From positions 82,582,713-82,646,712 of the forward strand of contig CM044310.1 of assembly GCA_024291935.2 (NCBI GenBank): a stretch of DNA of 64,000 nucleotides. Reading direction: 5' to 3'. This DNA comes from Okapia johnstoni (Eukaryota; Chordata; Mammalia; Artiodactyla; Giraffidae). How positions within the stretch are numbered: position 1 is the stretch's first letter; every line of letters begins with the position of its first letter. The notes under the pieces were generated by a model that saw only the letters and a program-made list of their open reading frames with translations, was not told where the DNA came from and ran no database searches. The position numbers were made by a program, and so were the translations under genes. This document shows, one piece after another, positions 40,616-51,039 of this stretch.

Positions 40616-40959
40616 TTCACTTTCAACCCTTTCTAGATATATTGATTTTCCATTTAGTAGTTGTAAAAATTATTTTTTCTTTGACTTTTTGTGGATTTAT
40701 TCAGTTTTTTTAAACCATTACATTCAAATGCCTAGCTTATTAATTTTTAGTATAAAGCATCTAAGGCAATAGATTCTTTGTACTCAGCTACCTGCATTCC
40801 ATAAAATTTGATATGTAGTTATCTTGTTACCATTAAATTTGAAGTATTTTGTAATTTCCTTCATGATTTTTTAATGTAATTCATCAACTCTTTTAAAATG
40901 TACTTTAAAAATTTTCAGATGTCTTGCTTTTTGTTTTCGTTGTTATTCATTTTCAATTT

Positions 40960-43140
40960 GATTGCATATGGTAAGAGAATATGATACTAATACTTTGACA
41001 TTTGTTGAGGCTGACTTTATGGACTGGTACATGATCCCAAGTTTCAGAAATGTTCTCTGTATACTTGAAAAGAATGTGTTTTCTTCAATTGTAGTTGCAT
41101 GTATTTCATGCATATTTTATGTGTCCCTTAGGTCAAGCTAATTTATTATGCCATTCAAATTTTATGTATCATTACTGAGTTTTTAATTGTGAAGTCTAAC
41201 AGTTACAGAACAAGGCATGTTAAAACGTCTAAATATGATGATGGATTTGTTAATTTCTTCTTAATTCTAAGTGTTTGCTTTTAGTTTTGAAATTGTTATT
41301 AGCTGCATACAAGTTGAGGATTTGTAGGTACCTAGAATTTACAATTATTACACCTTCCAGGTAATTTGAGCTATTTCTCATTGTGTGGTGACCATTTCCA
41401 TTTCTAGGAAGTTTTTCCTTTTGCCTTAAATTCTGTTTTGTGTGATATAGATAGGTTTTCTTTTGGTGAGTGTTTTCCAGATATGTTTCTTTTTTTTTGG
41501 TATGTCTCTTATAACCACATATAGTTGATTCCTTAATATAGTTTGACAGTTTTTATATTTTAACTGAAGATTTTAATCTATTAATATTTATTATTATGAC
41601 AATTGGATTTATTTCTACTATCTTACGAGTTTTGTGTTGGTCCTACTTTATCTGCCTTATCCCTAACATGTGTTTTTGGATCAAGATGTTTCCCCCACCC
41701 CACCTTCTTTACTTCATTTTCCCACTCTATCCCACTTGGTTGTTTTTTATGCATGTCATTTTTTTAAAAATCCAGTCTGATGATCTCTGTCTTTTCGTTG
41801 TTGTGTTTAATCTATTAACACTTAAAGTAATTATTGTTGTTATGGGTTTCAAACCCAATAATATTTTATTATCTGTTTCCTATTTGTCCCTCTGTTTTTC
41901 ATTCTTCTTATAGTAATTTTCTACCTTTTTAGTAAATTATTTGAAAATTTTAAAGAATTATATGATAATTAATCTATTGGCCTTTAAGCTATATTTCATT
42001 GTAATATTGCTTTTAGTGGTTTCTCCAAGGATTGTAATATATATTCTTAATGTTTAAGTCTAGTTACAGGTAATATTGCGTCACTTATATACACTTATAT
42101 AAGATGTAGAAACCTTGTAACCATGTAAATCTAGTTACCTCTTATTCTTCGTGTTACTAATCATGTACACTATATCTATGTACTTAAAAAGTGCACAGGA
42201 AACAGTTTTTGTTGAAATAATCACTTATATTTTAAAGAATTAAAAGATCTGTGTATCTGTTTGTCATTTTCATTCATCCTGAAGAACTTCCTTGTGGTGT
42301 TTGTTGAAGTGAAGTCTTGTAGAAATGAATTGTTCTTAATTTTCTTTTGTCTGAGAATGTCTTTATCTTGTCTTCATATTGAAGGATATTTTGGGTATAT
42401 ATAGAATTCTGCTTTAAATTTAACTTTCTAGCCTCCATAGTTTCTGATGAAAATTATCAATAGCTTGAATCATTGTGCCTCTGTATGTAATATAGTATGT
42501 TATTTTTCTCTGGGTATTCTGAAGACTTTATATTTGGTTTACAGTATTTAACTGTGATGTTCTTAGCATGGTTTTATTCATCTTTATTCTGGTTGGCATT
42601 TGCTAAATTTCTTAGATTTGTAAATTTATATTTCTTAACAAAGTGGGAAACATCTAGCCATTTTTCCTTCAAATGTTTTTTTCTGTTCCTTTGAATCCTC
42701 TCCCTTTCTGTACCTAACTTCAGTTAGATATATGTCATAATTTTTGGTACTGACCCTTATGCTTGAGTTTCTGTTAACTTTTTTTTTTTCAAATTTTAGT
42801 CCCTCTGTTCTTTAGACAGTTCTGTTGTTCTACTTTCAGTTTCATTCAGTTCCCCTTCTTTTCTCCCCATTGTTTTCCAGCATATTCAATACATTATTTA
42901 TTGAGACACTTGTATTTTTAAGTTTTTAAAAGTATTTTAAGAGTTTTCCATCCAGTTTCTTGTTTTATTTCTCTGATGGGATATTCCTGTCTTCTCCTTC
43001 ACTGTAAGCATATTTCTCTTTACTTCAATAGGCATGATTTTAATAGCTTCTTTAAAATTCTTTTCTACCAGTTCGAACATGAGAATCATCTATGGATTGG
43101 TATCCATTGCGGTTTTTTCTTTTGAGACTGTCATGGGTTC
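40960..43140 (-). repeat. Ancient L1 fragment(s), antisense
   Basis: Long T-rich sequence resembling antisense old L1. Examples: gagaatgtctttatcttgtc followed by gaaggatattttgggtatat, tctgatgaaaattatcaat, and tttttccttcaaatgttttt. No intact frame. Boundaries are uncertain. Confidence 0.5.
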
Positions 43141-43246
43141 CTCCCCGCGCCCCCATCCCTGGTATGTTAAGTAATTTTTAAAGTTTTTTGTTTTACTTTT
43201 AGTGTTAGTACAAAGCCTTCCTAAAGTCATTTTAGTTCTTCTAAGT

Positions 43247-43465
43247 CAGTAGTTCTTAACCTGGGGTGACTTTACCTCCAGAAGACATTTTGCTCTGTCT
43301 GGAGACATTTATGATCATCACATCTGGAGTAGGAATACTGCTTGAATCTAGAGAATAGAGACAGAGACGCTGCCAAACATCCTACGATGCAGAGAGCAGC
43401 ACCTCTGATCTTCACAAAAAAGATCTGGTCCAAAAAGTCAGCTTTGCTCAGGTTGACAAACCCTG
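43247..43465. mobile_element. MER5A-like hAT-Charlie fossil
   Basis: Begins cagtagttcttaacctgggg and ends gttgacaaaccctg, imperfect inverted ends. The interior ctgtctggagacatttatga and ccaaacatcctacgatgcag is typical of MER5A. Flanking octamers TTCTAAGT and TCCTAAAC match at 5 of 8 positions. Confidence 0.7.
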
Positions 43466-44885
43466 TCCTAAACAAATTCTGTGAGTGATGCTAATTTTAT
43501 AATGTTAGCTTGCTGAATAGCTAAGGGGAATCCCTTGTAAAATCAATTTTCTTTCATTGTTTATTCTTAGAAGATTAACCAATTCTGTGCTAATACTGTT
43601 TTTCCAGAACCACATGGATAAGTATAATTTAAACTTGTCTTACCAAATCAAATATCTCCATAGGTTTTCTTTTTCTTTCTTTATTCCTTTTTTTTCTTTA
43701 ATTTCCAAAGATTACATTTGAGAGCTAAAAATCATATTACTATAACCATCCTTTTTACCTACTTTGTTGAGTTTCTTTGAATTTTACATTTTACAACTAA
43801 ATATAATCTGTTAAATCAAGTAAGTTGAGAGGCTGGGGAAATCATTAGGTTAGTATTATATTTTAAGAAAGAAAAAGTACCTGAAATATGACATTGGCTT
43901 ATGTATAATTGATTGTATTTTTCTGTTTGCTGTAGAATAACAATTTGAAATGTCCCCACCCCCCTTTTTTAAACTCTAGAGCTGTATTTCTTTCTGTATA
44001 CTTTTTCCATATCTCCATTTGGTTTGAAATGTAAATGAACTTGGGTTCTATAGTAGCACTTAAAAAGAAAAGAAAAGAAAAAGCTACTATTTCTGTTTTT
44101 CATGTGATGGAATTATGTATAACCTGACAAGGAATTCATCTTTAGTAGTATTTATTTTCAAAAGCATTTACAATTTTATTTTATATAATTGGTGATGTAG
44201 GATTAAAATAATCAAAATTACTTACATGAATCTCTTGGAAATCACTTGTCAGGCAAACTCGAATCTTACAGATCAGTGGCTTTCATTGTCATTGTTACTG
44301 GCTCTCAGAGCAGTGACAAGCAAGGCAAATAATGCTTTTTTCCCCTTTTAAAGCTTGGTTTTCATGAACCCTGAATAGAAGCTAATTAAGAATGATACCA
44401 GCTTTTATTACATAATACACCAATTATACTTTTTTGCCAACAAAATAAAGCCTGCAAATAGACTTTAGAAAGCAAAGTTGGCTAAATGAGAATTAGTTTC
44501 ATTTATTTAAATAGGTCTTCATCTATATTTCATGTCATCATTTACACCCATTTCTTTAGAGAGAAAAAAATAGTCATATTGTCTCATTTAGTTCCTTATT
44601 TTTTTCTTTCCCAATTACCTTCATTTGTAGGACAAAGTTATTTTCAGCCTTAAAAAAGTTTTTGGAAGCAGTTTAACAGTTGATGAGATTAGGAAAGAAT
44701 TCATCCTATTCAATTGCTTGTTACAGTAGGCTTCTGAAAAATATCTTTGACTAAAAATGCAGGCGTCTTCAACTTGTAGAGCTTTTCCTCTCTCTGTTAC
44801 TGTTTTAAATGTTAAAGACCTCTAACATAATCTAATTTGATGTTATATTCAGGTTCTTAAATCTTTTGTGATGAAGTGTATCAGT

Positions 44886-45832
44886 TAGTTCAGTTCAGTC
44901 CAGTTGCTCAGTCATGTCTGACTCTGCGACCCCATGGACTGCAGCACGCCAGGCCTCCCTGTCCATCACCAACTCCCAGACCTTGCTCAAACTCATGTCC
45001 ATCGAGTTGGTGCTGCCATCCGTCTCATCCTCTGTTATCCCCTTCTCCTCCTGCCTTCAGTCTTTCCCAGCATCAGGGTATTTTCCAGTGAGTCAGTTCT
45101 TCATATCAGGTGGCCAAAGTATTGGAGCTTCAGCTTCAACATCTGTCCTTCCAGTGACTATTCAGGACTGATTTCCTTTAGGATAGACTGGTTGGATCTC
45201 CTTGCAGTCCAAGGGACTCTCAAGAGTCTTCCAACACCACAGTTCAAAAGCATCAATTTCTTCGGCACTCAGCTTTATTAATGGTCCAACTCTCACATCC
45301 ATACATGACTACTGGAAAAACCATAGTTTTGACTAGATGGACCTTTGTTGGCAAAGTAATGACTGCTTTTTAATTTGCTGTCTAGGTTGATCATAACTTT
45401 TCTTCCAACGAGCAAGCGTCTTTTAATTTCGTGGCTGAAGTCACCATCTGCAGTGATTTTGGAGCCCCCCAAAATGAAGTCTGTCACTGTTGCTGTTATT
45501 TCCCCATCTATTTGCCATGAAGTGATGGGACTGGATGTCATGATCTTAGTTTTTTGAATGTTGAGTTTTAAGCCAGCTTTTTCACTCTCCTCTTTCACTT
45601 TCATCAAGAGGCTCTTAAGTTCTTTGCTTTCTGCCATAATGGTGGTGTCATCTGCATATCTGAGGTTATTGATATTTCCCTTGACAGTCTTGATTCCAGC
45701 TTGTGCTTCATCCAGCCCGGCATTTCGCATGATGTACTCTGCATATAAGTTAAATAAGCAGGGTGACAGTATACAGCCTTGATGTACTCCTTTCCCAATT
45801 TGGAAGCAGTCTGTTTTTCCATGTCTGGTTCT
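44886..45832 (-). mobile_element. BovB LINE 3' end, antisense, with target duplication
   Basis: A 0.95-kb 5'-truncated copy. The minus strand keeps the end of the RT domain (NNLRYADDTTIMAESKELKS) and the C-terminal region, then the AACTGAACTGA-like tail at the left end. The duplication AAGTGTATCAGT (44874-44885 and 45833-45844) is exact over 12 bp. Confidence 0.92.
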
Positions 45833-46139
45833 AAGTGTATCAGTCAGTTAGTGCCAATCAGTATCAATTAGTGCCTCCCCTAAATTTCTGCTTTTACTAG
45901 TCCAGTCTGTGTTGTCTTTTTTTAGTTTGGGGGGTTGGGAACGTAAGGCTAATTTTATTTTTTAGATTATGTGGTACATTCACATTTGCACAGCAGTTTC
46001 AAAGGGTGTATGAAACTTCTTCCTCTTAACATTGCCCCCCAACTACCTATTTTTCTTCTGTATTCTTCTTGGTTAATTTGTTTCTTTGTTGTTCAGTATT
46101 TGCATATTTTATGAATTTTTGGGTACCTTGTTTTTATTA

Positions 46140-46560
46140 TCTTAACAATTTTAATGAGTTTTAATTGACATATACTGAAATGCACATACTTTAAGTATAT
46201 GGTTTGATATGTTTTTCTCTATGTCTAGACCTGTGAGACCCTTACCACAATCAAGATAGTGAGCATGTCCATCACCCCAAGGTGCCCCTTTGCTTCCTTC
46301 CACCTCTGCCTGTTCCCTCCTCCAAAATCCATGTAATCATTGGATCTGTTTTCTGTCAGTATGCATTTGTCACATTTCCTAGAATTTTATGTAGATGGAG
46401 AATTCAGGATGTACTCTCTTTTTTGGGGGGGGGGTCTGGCTTATTTCATTCAGTGCAATTATTTATTGACTCATCCATATGTCTTTCTTGTTGCTGAGAA
46501 GTATTCCATTCTATGATGTAAAATAGTATATACACATTTTTCTGTGCCCTTGATTCTTGC
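46140..46560 (-). repeat. L1 3' region fragment
   Basis: Antisense L1-like text: ttttaattgacatatactga, cagtatgcatttgtcacatt, and atttattgactcatccatatg followed by tgctgagaagtattccatt. Confidence 0.55.
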
Positions 46561-46858
46561 TAATGTTTGGTCTTTGACCCAGGTTCCTTCCACAGAGCTC
46601 CTAAAGCTCCTGTAATTTCCTGAATGGTAGGAATGTCTGACACAGAGCTTCTAAAATCCTTTGGAATTTCCAGGGTGATAGAAGTGTCTTTTGTTCTTAT
46701 GAAGTGATTTTTGGTGGGCTTCTAGATGGGGGACTGGTCACTGCAGACATGAAGCCGTATTTAGAACTTTCAGCTGGAATCCCATCCTCTGGAGAGGGGA
46801 GATGAGCTGGAAACTGAGTAAATAATCAAGCATGCCTATCTGATGAAGTCTCTACAAG

Positions 46859-47961
46859 TGCCGGAGTCCAGCCACAGCAGGTCAGGGTTCCCTCAGGATG
46901 GACGGCGTCGGCGATACGAATGAGAAGACACAGCGAGTCTCGGTGTTTCCAAGTGTCTTCTGACTTTATTGTTTTTAAGACGGTTTTTATATTTTTTAGT
47001 GGTACATAGAAACAAATGTAAAGTATAGAGTCACACTAAATCAGTTTAATGGGTCAACAGTGTCGACCCTTACCGACATCGTTTGCATATCTTAGTTCAT
47101 TTTGTTTACATCATCTTCTGGCCTGGGGGCCTGCTAACATCTTGTGACTCTCCTATTGATAAGGGTTGATCAGTCAGAACGCTTTTGTATCAGGCACAGC
47201 AGGAAAGAATTCATCAATAGAAAGTTTCAAGGTAAAACCTGTTTTCGGTAATTTACTCTATGCCTTGAGCTTAACAGAAAAGAATGTGGTCCCATAAGGT
47301 CAGCAAGCTGAAGGTCAGCTCTAAGTAAGAATCCTCAGTTAATTCAACAATTGTCTTATTATTTGTATTAAAGCTAAACTTCTATTTATATAAATTTTTA
47401 ACTATTATGCTTTCATTATATAGACTAAATACGTTAAGAGTAAAAACATAGTGAGTAAATATAGACTAAGTAACAGTTTCATAAAGCAATATTTGTTATA
47501 TTTCCTAACAAGCCTTTTTTCCTGTGAAAGGTGTTGTGCCCATAGAGGTTTTCTGTGCGGAGGCTCTCAATGCTGTTTTATTACTAGGGAGCAGTTATGC
47601 ACATTAGCTCCAAAGGCACAGGTACATTTATTAAACAAACTAATATGTTAGCAAAAGGAATTTAGATCAGCATACTCTATATCTCAGATAATTTTATTTA
47701 GGGTGCTACCACTCAGGGGCCTTGTTGATTTGAGATTTCAGATTGATCTATTTTAGAAGAGAATCAGGAAAAGCCTTTTGCCTAAATCACAGAAAATAAG
47801 AAGAGGTTTATTGTAGCAAACATCAGAAAGACAGATGTCATCTTTAAGGTGAGCGCTGGGGCAGCCTTCCGAGAATCCCTGAGGGCTGAGAAGCCGTGCT
47901 CAATCAGCCCTTTACCTCATGACTCTGTCATGGGTGGGATCTTGTGAGCTGGCTCCTGGCA
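46859..47961 (-). repeat. 3' LTR of the provirus (left copy)
   Basis: 1,103 bp, TG...CA. On the minus strand a TATAAA lies at 46986-46991 and an AATAAA at 46965-46970, close together as in betaretroviral LTRs with a short R. It contains 30 bp near the U5 end (about 46907-46936) that the other LTR lacks. Confidence 0.92.
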
Positions 47962-48434
47962 TCTCCCCCTTTATTTTTTAAGACGGCCAAATGGGCTTCA
48001 GTCTCGAGCTTTTGAATACTCAGCTGAAGAACTCTGACAATACAAGGAAGGATTATAATGAGAAGCAGAATTAAGGCGGCTACAGCAACATAACTGAAAA
48101 TGGTTGATAAGAAATTCTTTTTAGTAATAAAGTCAGAAAAGGTATGAAAGAAATCATTAGCGGCCCCTGCAGTAGTGAAATCTAGACGGGACTGTTCTAA
48201 GGTCTTTATTTGATCATGAAGTTTTTTAAAATCTAAGCCAATGCTGGAGCTATTCCAAATACCTGAAATATGATTTTTAATTTTTTCCCAATTATAACCT
48301 GTATCATTTACTTTTAAAGGTGTCACACAAATCCACCGTAAGTCGGAGTGGCAGGATAATGTTAACTTTACCTTTAAAGCCTGTAACTCGGTTCCAATAT
48401 GCATAACTGCCTCCTCTAGAGTGTCCACTTTCAT
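47928..48434 (-). pseudogene. env: Proviral env remnant: transmembrane subunit
   Basis: A 168-codon open segment holds most of a betaretrovirus-like TM subunit. The disulfide-loop pair is at residues 28 and 36 (CX7C). A heptad-like stretch follows (residues 66-85, LDFKKLHDQIKTLEQS), then a membrane anchor at about 111-134 (hydrophobic VAVAALILLLIIILP core) and a short cytoplasmic tail that ends inside the LTR. On the N-terminal side two stop codons and a further stop near 48600 separate it from fusion-peptide-like hydrophobic sequence at about 48500-48600. The surface subunit is absent. Non-functional as found. Confidence 0.82.
47962..47979 (-). other. Proviral polypurine tract
   Basis: On the minus strand AAAAAATAAAGGGGGAGA abuts the 3' LTR, the expected plus-strand primer site for reverse transcription. 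Confidence 0.85.
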
Positions 48435-48610
48435 TCTAATTTTTTATCTATAATCTCTTACATAGCTAAAGTTAGAGAAATATTTTTGGACATAGTATTG
48501 ACATATTGAGCAGTATGTACTTGTTGAGTCAATGATATTGTTGCTAGTGTAACAGAAGTAATTGTTGTTATTAAAGCCGAAATCCCTAATATAAGTAATC
48601 CCACAAACCA

Positions 48611-49115
48611 TCAGGGACACATTAAGTCTTGTAATTGTTGCAGAATAGCCAGACCGTAATTGTCATACCAATAGGTATGTACCGTGACAGGCAAGCAATG
48701 TAAGCATAACAACAATAACAAAAAGATGTCCGGAAGTTGTGGCAGCTCCCCGCTCGGCCACCAGCCCGTGAGCGTCCCCAGTCCACCTCCTAACTCGGCC
48801 CCAGGTAGGAGCATCAGTGGCTCTGGTTGAAGCAGCAGGGGGAGGATGTCTGCGCGGTCTGGGGCGAATGGGTCCTGGAGCATCACTCAGAGTGAGATCC
48901 TGAAACAGCTGACAGGGCGGTGCCTGTTCTGAAAGAGGCTGTGATTTTTTGAAAAGAAAGTGGGGAGGGGGTGGGGGCTGCTTTTCCAGCGACGGTGGAA
49001 GATGGACTCGAGCAGTGTGTCTCTCTTGAAGCGCCAAGTGCCTGAAGCGATGTACTAGTAGTGAAGCCTCAGGTGAAAGGTCACTCGCCTCTCGGCTTTT
49101 TCTTGGTTTTTTCAA
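48611..49115 (-). pseudogene. env: Proviral env remnant: long leader / signal peptide
   Basis: Two overlapping frames (48663-49115 and 48611-48886) cover the Env N-terminus. The first has a long basic, proline-rich leader (residues 1-125) and then a hydrophobic segment near residues 130-150, resembling the extended Env/Rem-type leader of betaretroviruses. Coding then moves to the fusion-peptide/TM region within about 100 bp, leaving no room for the surface subunit. A frameshift and a stop break it. Confidence 0.65.
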
Positions 49116-49222
49116 GTCAGGAATCTAAACAGAAGTGGAATCCTGCGGAAACACAAGCATACCCTCTTCCCGTAAGTTAACAGCACAAATGGCCCTTTTC
49201 ACTCTCTAGTAAGGAGGTCTTT

Positions 49223-49792
49223 TCACTTGACCAGGGGCCGAGTCGTAGCCCCTTCAGGAATCCAGTGTCTCATCATTGTAGTTTGTCCCTGCGTGTCTAC
49301 GTTTAAATGATTAATTATAAACAAAGCATGGTGTAGAACATGATGTGGAGAGGAATGCTTAAATTTTACCTGTCTCAATTTAGCTATTTGATTTTCTAAA
49401 GTCTGGTTCGCCCTTTTTACTATGGCTTGGCCTTGGGGATTTACTCTTAATGGTAGAGATGGACTAGATGTTGGGCAGTCTGGACACAACTTGACTATTT
49501 GTCTAGCTGCCTCCCTAGGGATATGAAACTCATGCCTTAAACCAGCTGCATTTTGACGGTGAATTTTGTGAGAATTTTTAGCCTTGTCAATCTTTTTACG
49601 TAAGTTTAAAGTGATTACTTTAGTTAATGCATCTGCCAAAGCATTTTTTTTCATGTAGAGGGCCGGGCAAGCCGGAATGGGCTCTAATATGTCCCACAAA
49701 ATATTTTTTGTCTCTGTGCTTAATCTCTTTTTGTAAATTAAATAACAAGGAGAAGATAGTAGTCTTATTTTCCAGAATATTAGCAGTCTCAA
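49223..49792 (-). pseudogene. pol: Proviral pol remnant: integrase lacking its catalytic core
   Basis: A 189-codon frame. Residues 45-65 (KKNALADALTKVI) are the end of RNase H and start of integrase. The zinc-binding domain follows with His 75/78 and Cys 103/106. Sequence then passes directly from the NP motif at 118-119 into GQAIVKRANQTLENQ (121-135), which normally lies at the far end of the catalytic core. About 100 residues, including the first two acidic catalytic residues, are missing. Part of the C-terminal domain remains. Confidence 0.82.
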
Positions 49793-50356
49793 TATGAGGA
49801 AACATCCCTAACAATATATCGGAAGTCAGTTAAAAGATTGAAGGCATGGTCTCTCAAATGTTGAAAAGCCCAAATAACTGCTCTTAACTCAGCTCTTTGG
49901 GCAGATGTCTCTACAGTTATCTGAACATGGGATTTTTTTATTAATAATTGTAACTGCTTTACCCTTAGAGGAACCATCTGTGAAAACTAAAATTGCCGCT
50001 TTTAAAGGTTGAATAGAAAATTTCTTCGGAAAAATCACGGAATGTGTTTTCAAAAAATGTAAAAGGGGGCTTGAGGGTAAATGAAACAAAATTTGTCCCC
50101 TGAAATCTATCAGGGCAACTTGCCAATCATCACCTTTTTGTAAAAGAAATTGCAGTTGATCATTATTGAATGGAATCACTATACTTGCTACTCCCTTTTT
50201 AAAAATTTTATACTTGTTTTTATTATCTTTTATAATTAATTGTGCCACCAAGCTGGGATAAGATAAAACTATTTTTCTTGGGGTCACTGGTAGATGGAGC
50301 CATTTTTGGGCCTTTTTGCCACAAGCATCTTGTAGGTGTATGTTCTGTGGGGACAA
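49789..50356 (-). pseudogene. pol: Proviral pol remnant: RT connection and RNase H
   Basis: The RNase H landmarks FTDGSSKG, QRAELRAV and LLTDFRYIV are present but spread over two frames (49889-50356 and 49789-49977), so at least one frameshift breaks it. The third motif has Phe where Ser is usual (TDS to TDF). Confidence 0.8.
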
Positions 50357-50439
50357 TAATTAAATCCCATCTTCTGGTAACATTAATTTTAATTAATTGA
50401 TCATTTAAAGCCTCATCTATTTTTAACAAGAGCTGTCCC

Positions 50440-50935
50440 ACTAGTCAATTTTTTTTTTTAGAACTTGGATTAGGATCGCCCCTTAAGCAATAAATAAAGG
50501 CTTTAAATCCGCAGTAGTCAGTCTTAAATGTGGGCATATCCAATTAATATCTCTTAATAATTTTTGGAAATTATTTAAAGTTAGTAAACGATCTCTTTGC
50601 AGCTGCAAAGGAGCATAACTCACAGTATGGGTATTTAACACCCTTTTTAAATAAGAAAAAGGAGGATTTACTTGTATCTTATCTGGAGCTATCTTCAAAC
50701 CTCAGTTTTTTAAGGCCTTAATCAATTTAGATAAGATTTGTTGTAATAAGGCTCTATCTTTATGGGCAGCTAAAATATCATCTATATAGTGTATCAAATA
50801 TAAATTTTTATATTTTCATCTAACATTTTGTACATCTTGATCCACAAATTTTTGACACAAGGTGGGGTTATTTTTCATTCCCTGAGGCAATGCTGGGAGA
50901 GCTCATTCCCAGGTCTTGGGAAAATTTTATTGATA
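50440..50935 (-). pseudogene. pol: Proviral pol remnant: reverse transcriptase palm/thumb
   Basis: The minus strand carries the palm motif LPQGMKNNPTLCQ near 50845-50890, then the catalytic YIDD at 50777-50788, and the thumb NNFQKLLRDINWICPHLRLT near 50515-50580. Several in-frame stops interrupt it (for example before 50700 and 50820). The N-terminal half of RT is absent. Confidence 0.82.
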
Positions 50936-51039
50936 GGCCACTCAGTGTGTTGTTATTGGACCAGGCCTTGTAAGTAACAAAAGTCTCTGGACCACTGTCT
51001 TACTAGCCTCTTGGTCTAGGAAAATATTTTTTCTTGTTG

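Noticed and set aside
45558..45782. Frames with an MLSFKPAFSLSSF start on the strand opposite the RT frame (also at 33405, 61306 and 62863)
   Set aside because: They recur wherever BovB occurs because they are the complementary strand of the BovB reverse-transcriptase frame, not a separate gene.
47451..47651. Identical 66-codon frames in both proviral LTRs (also at 54298-54498)
   Set aside because: They lie on the strand opposite to the provirus and are duplicated simply because the LTR is duplicated. No superantigen-like or other known LTR-encoded product is recognisable.
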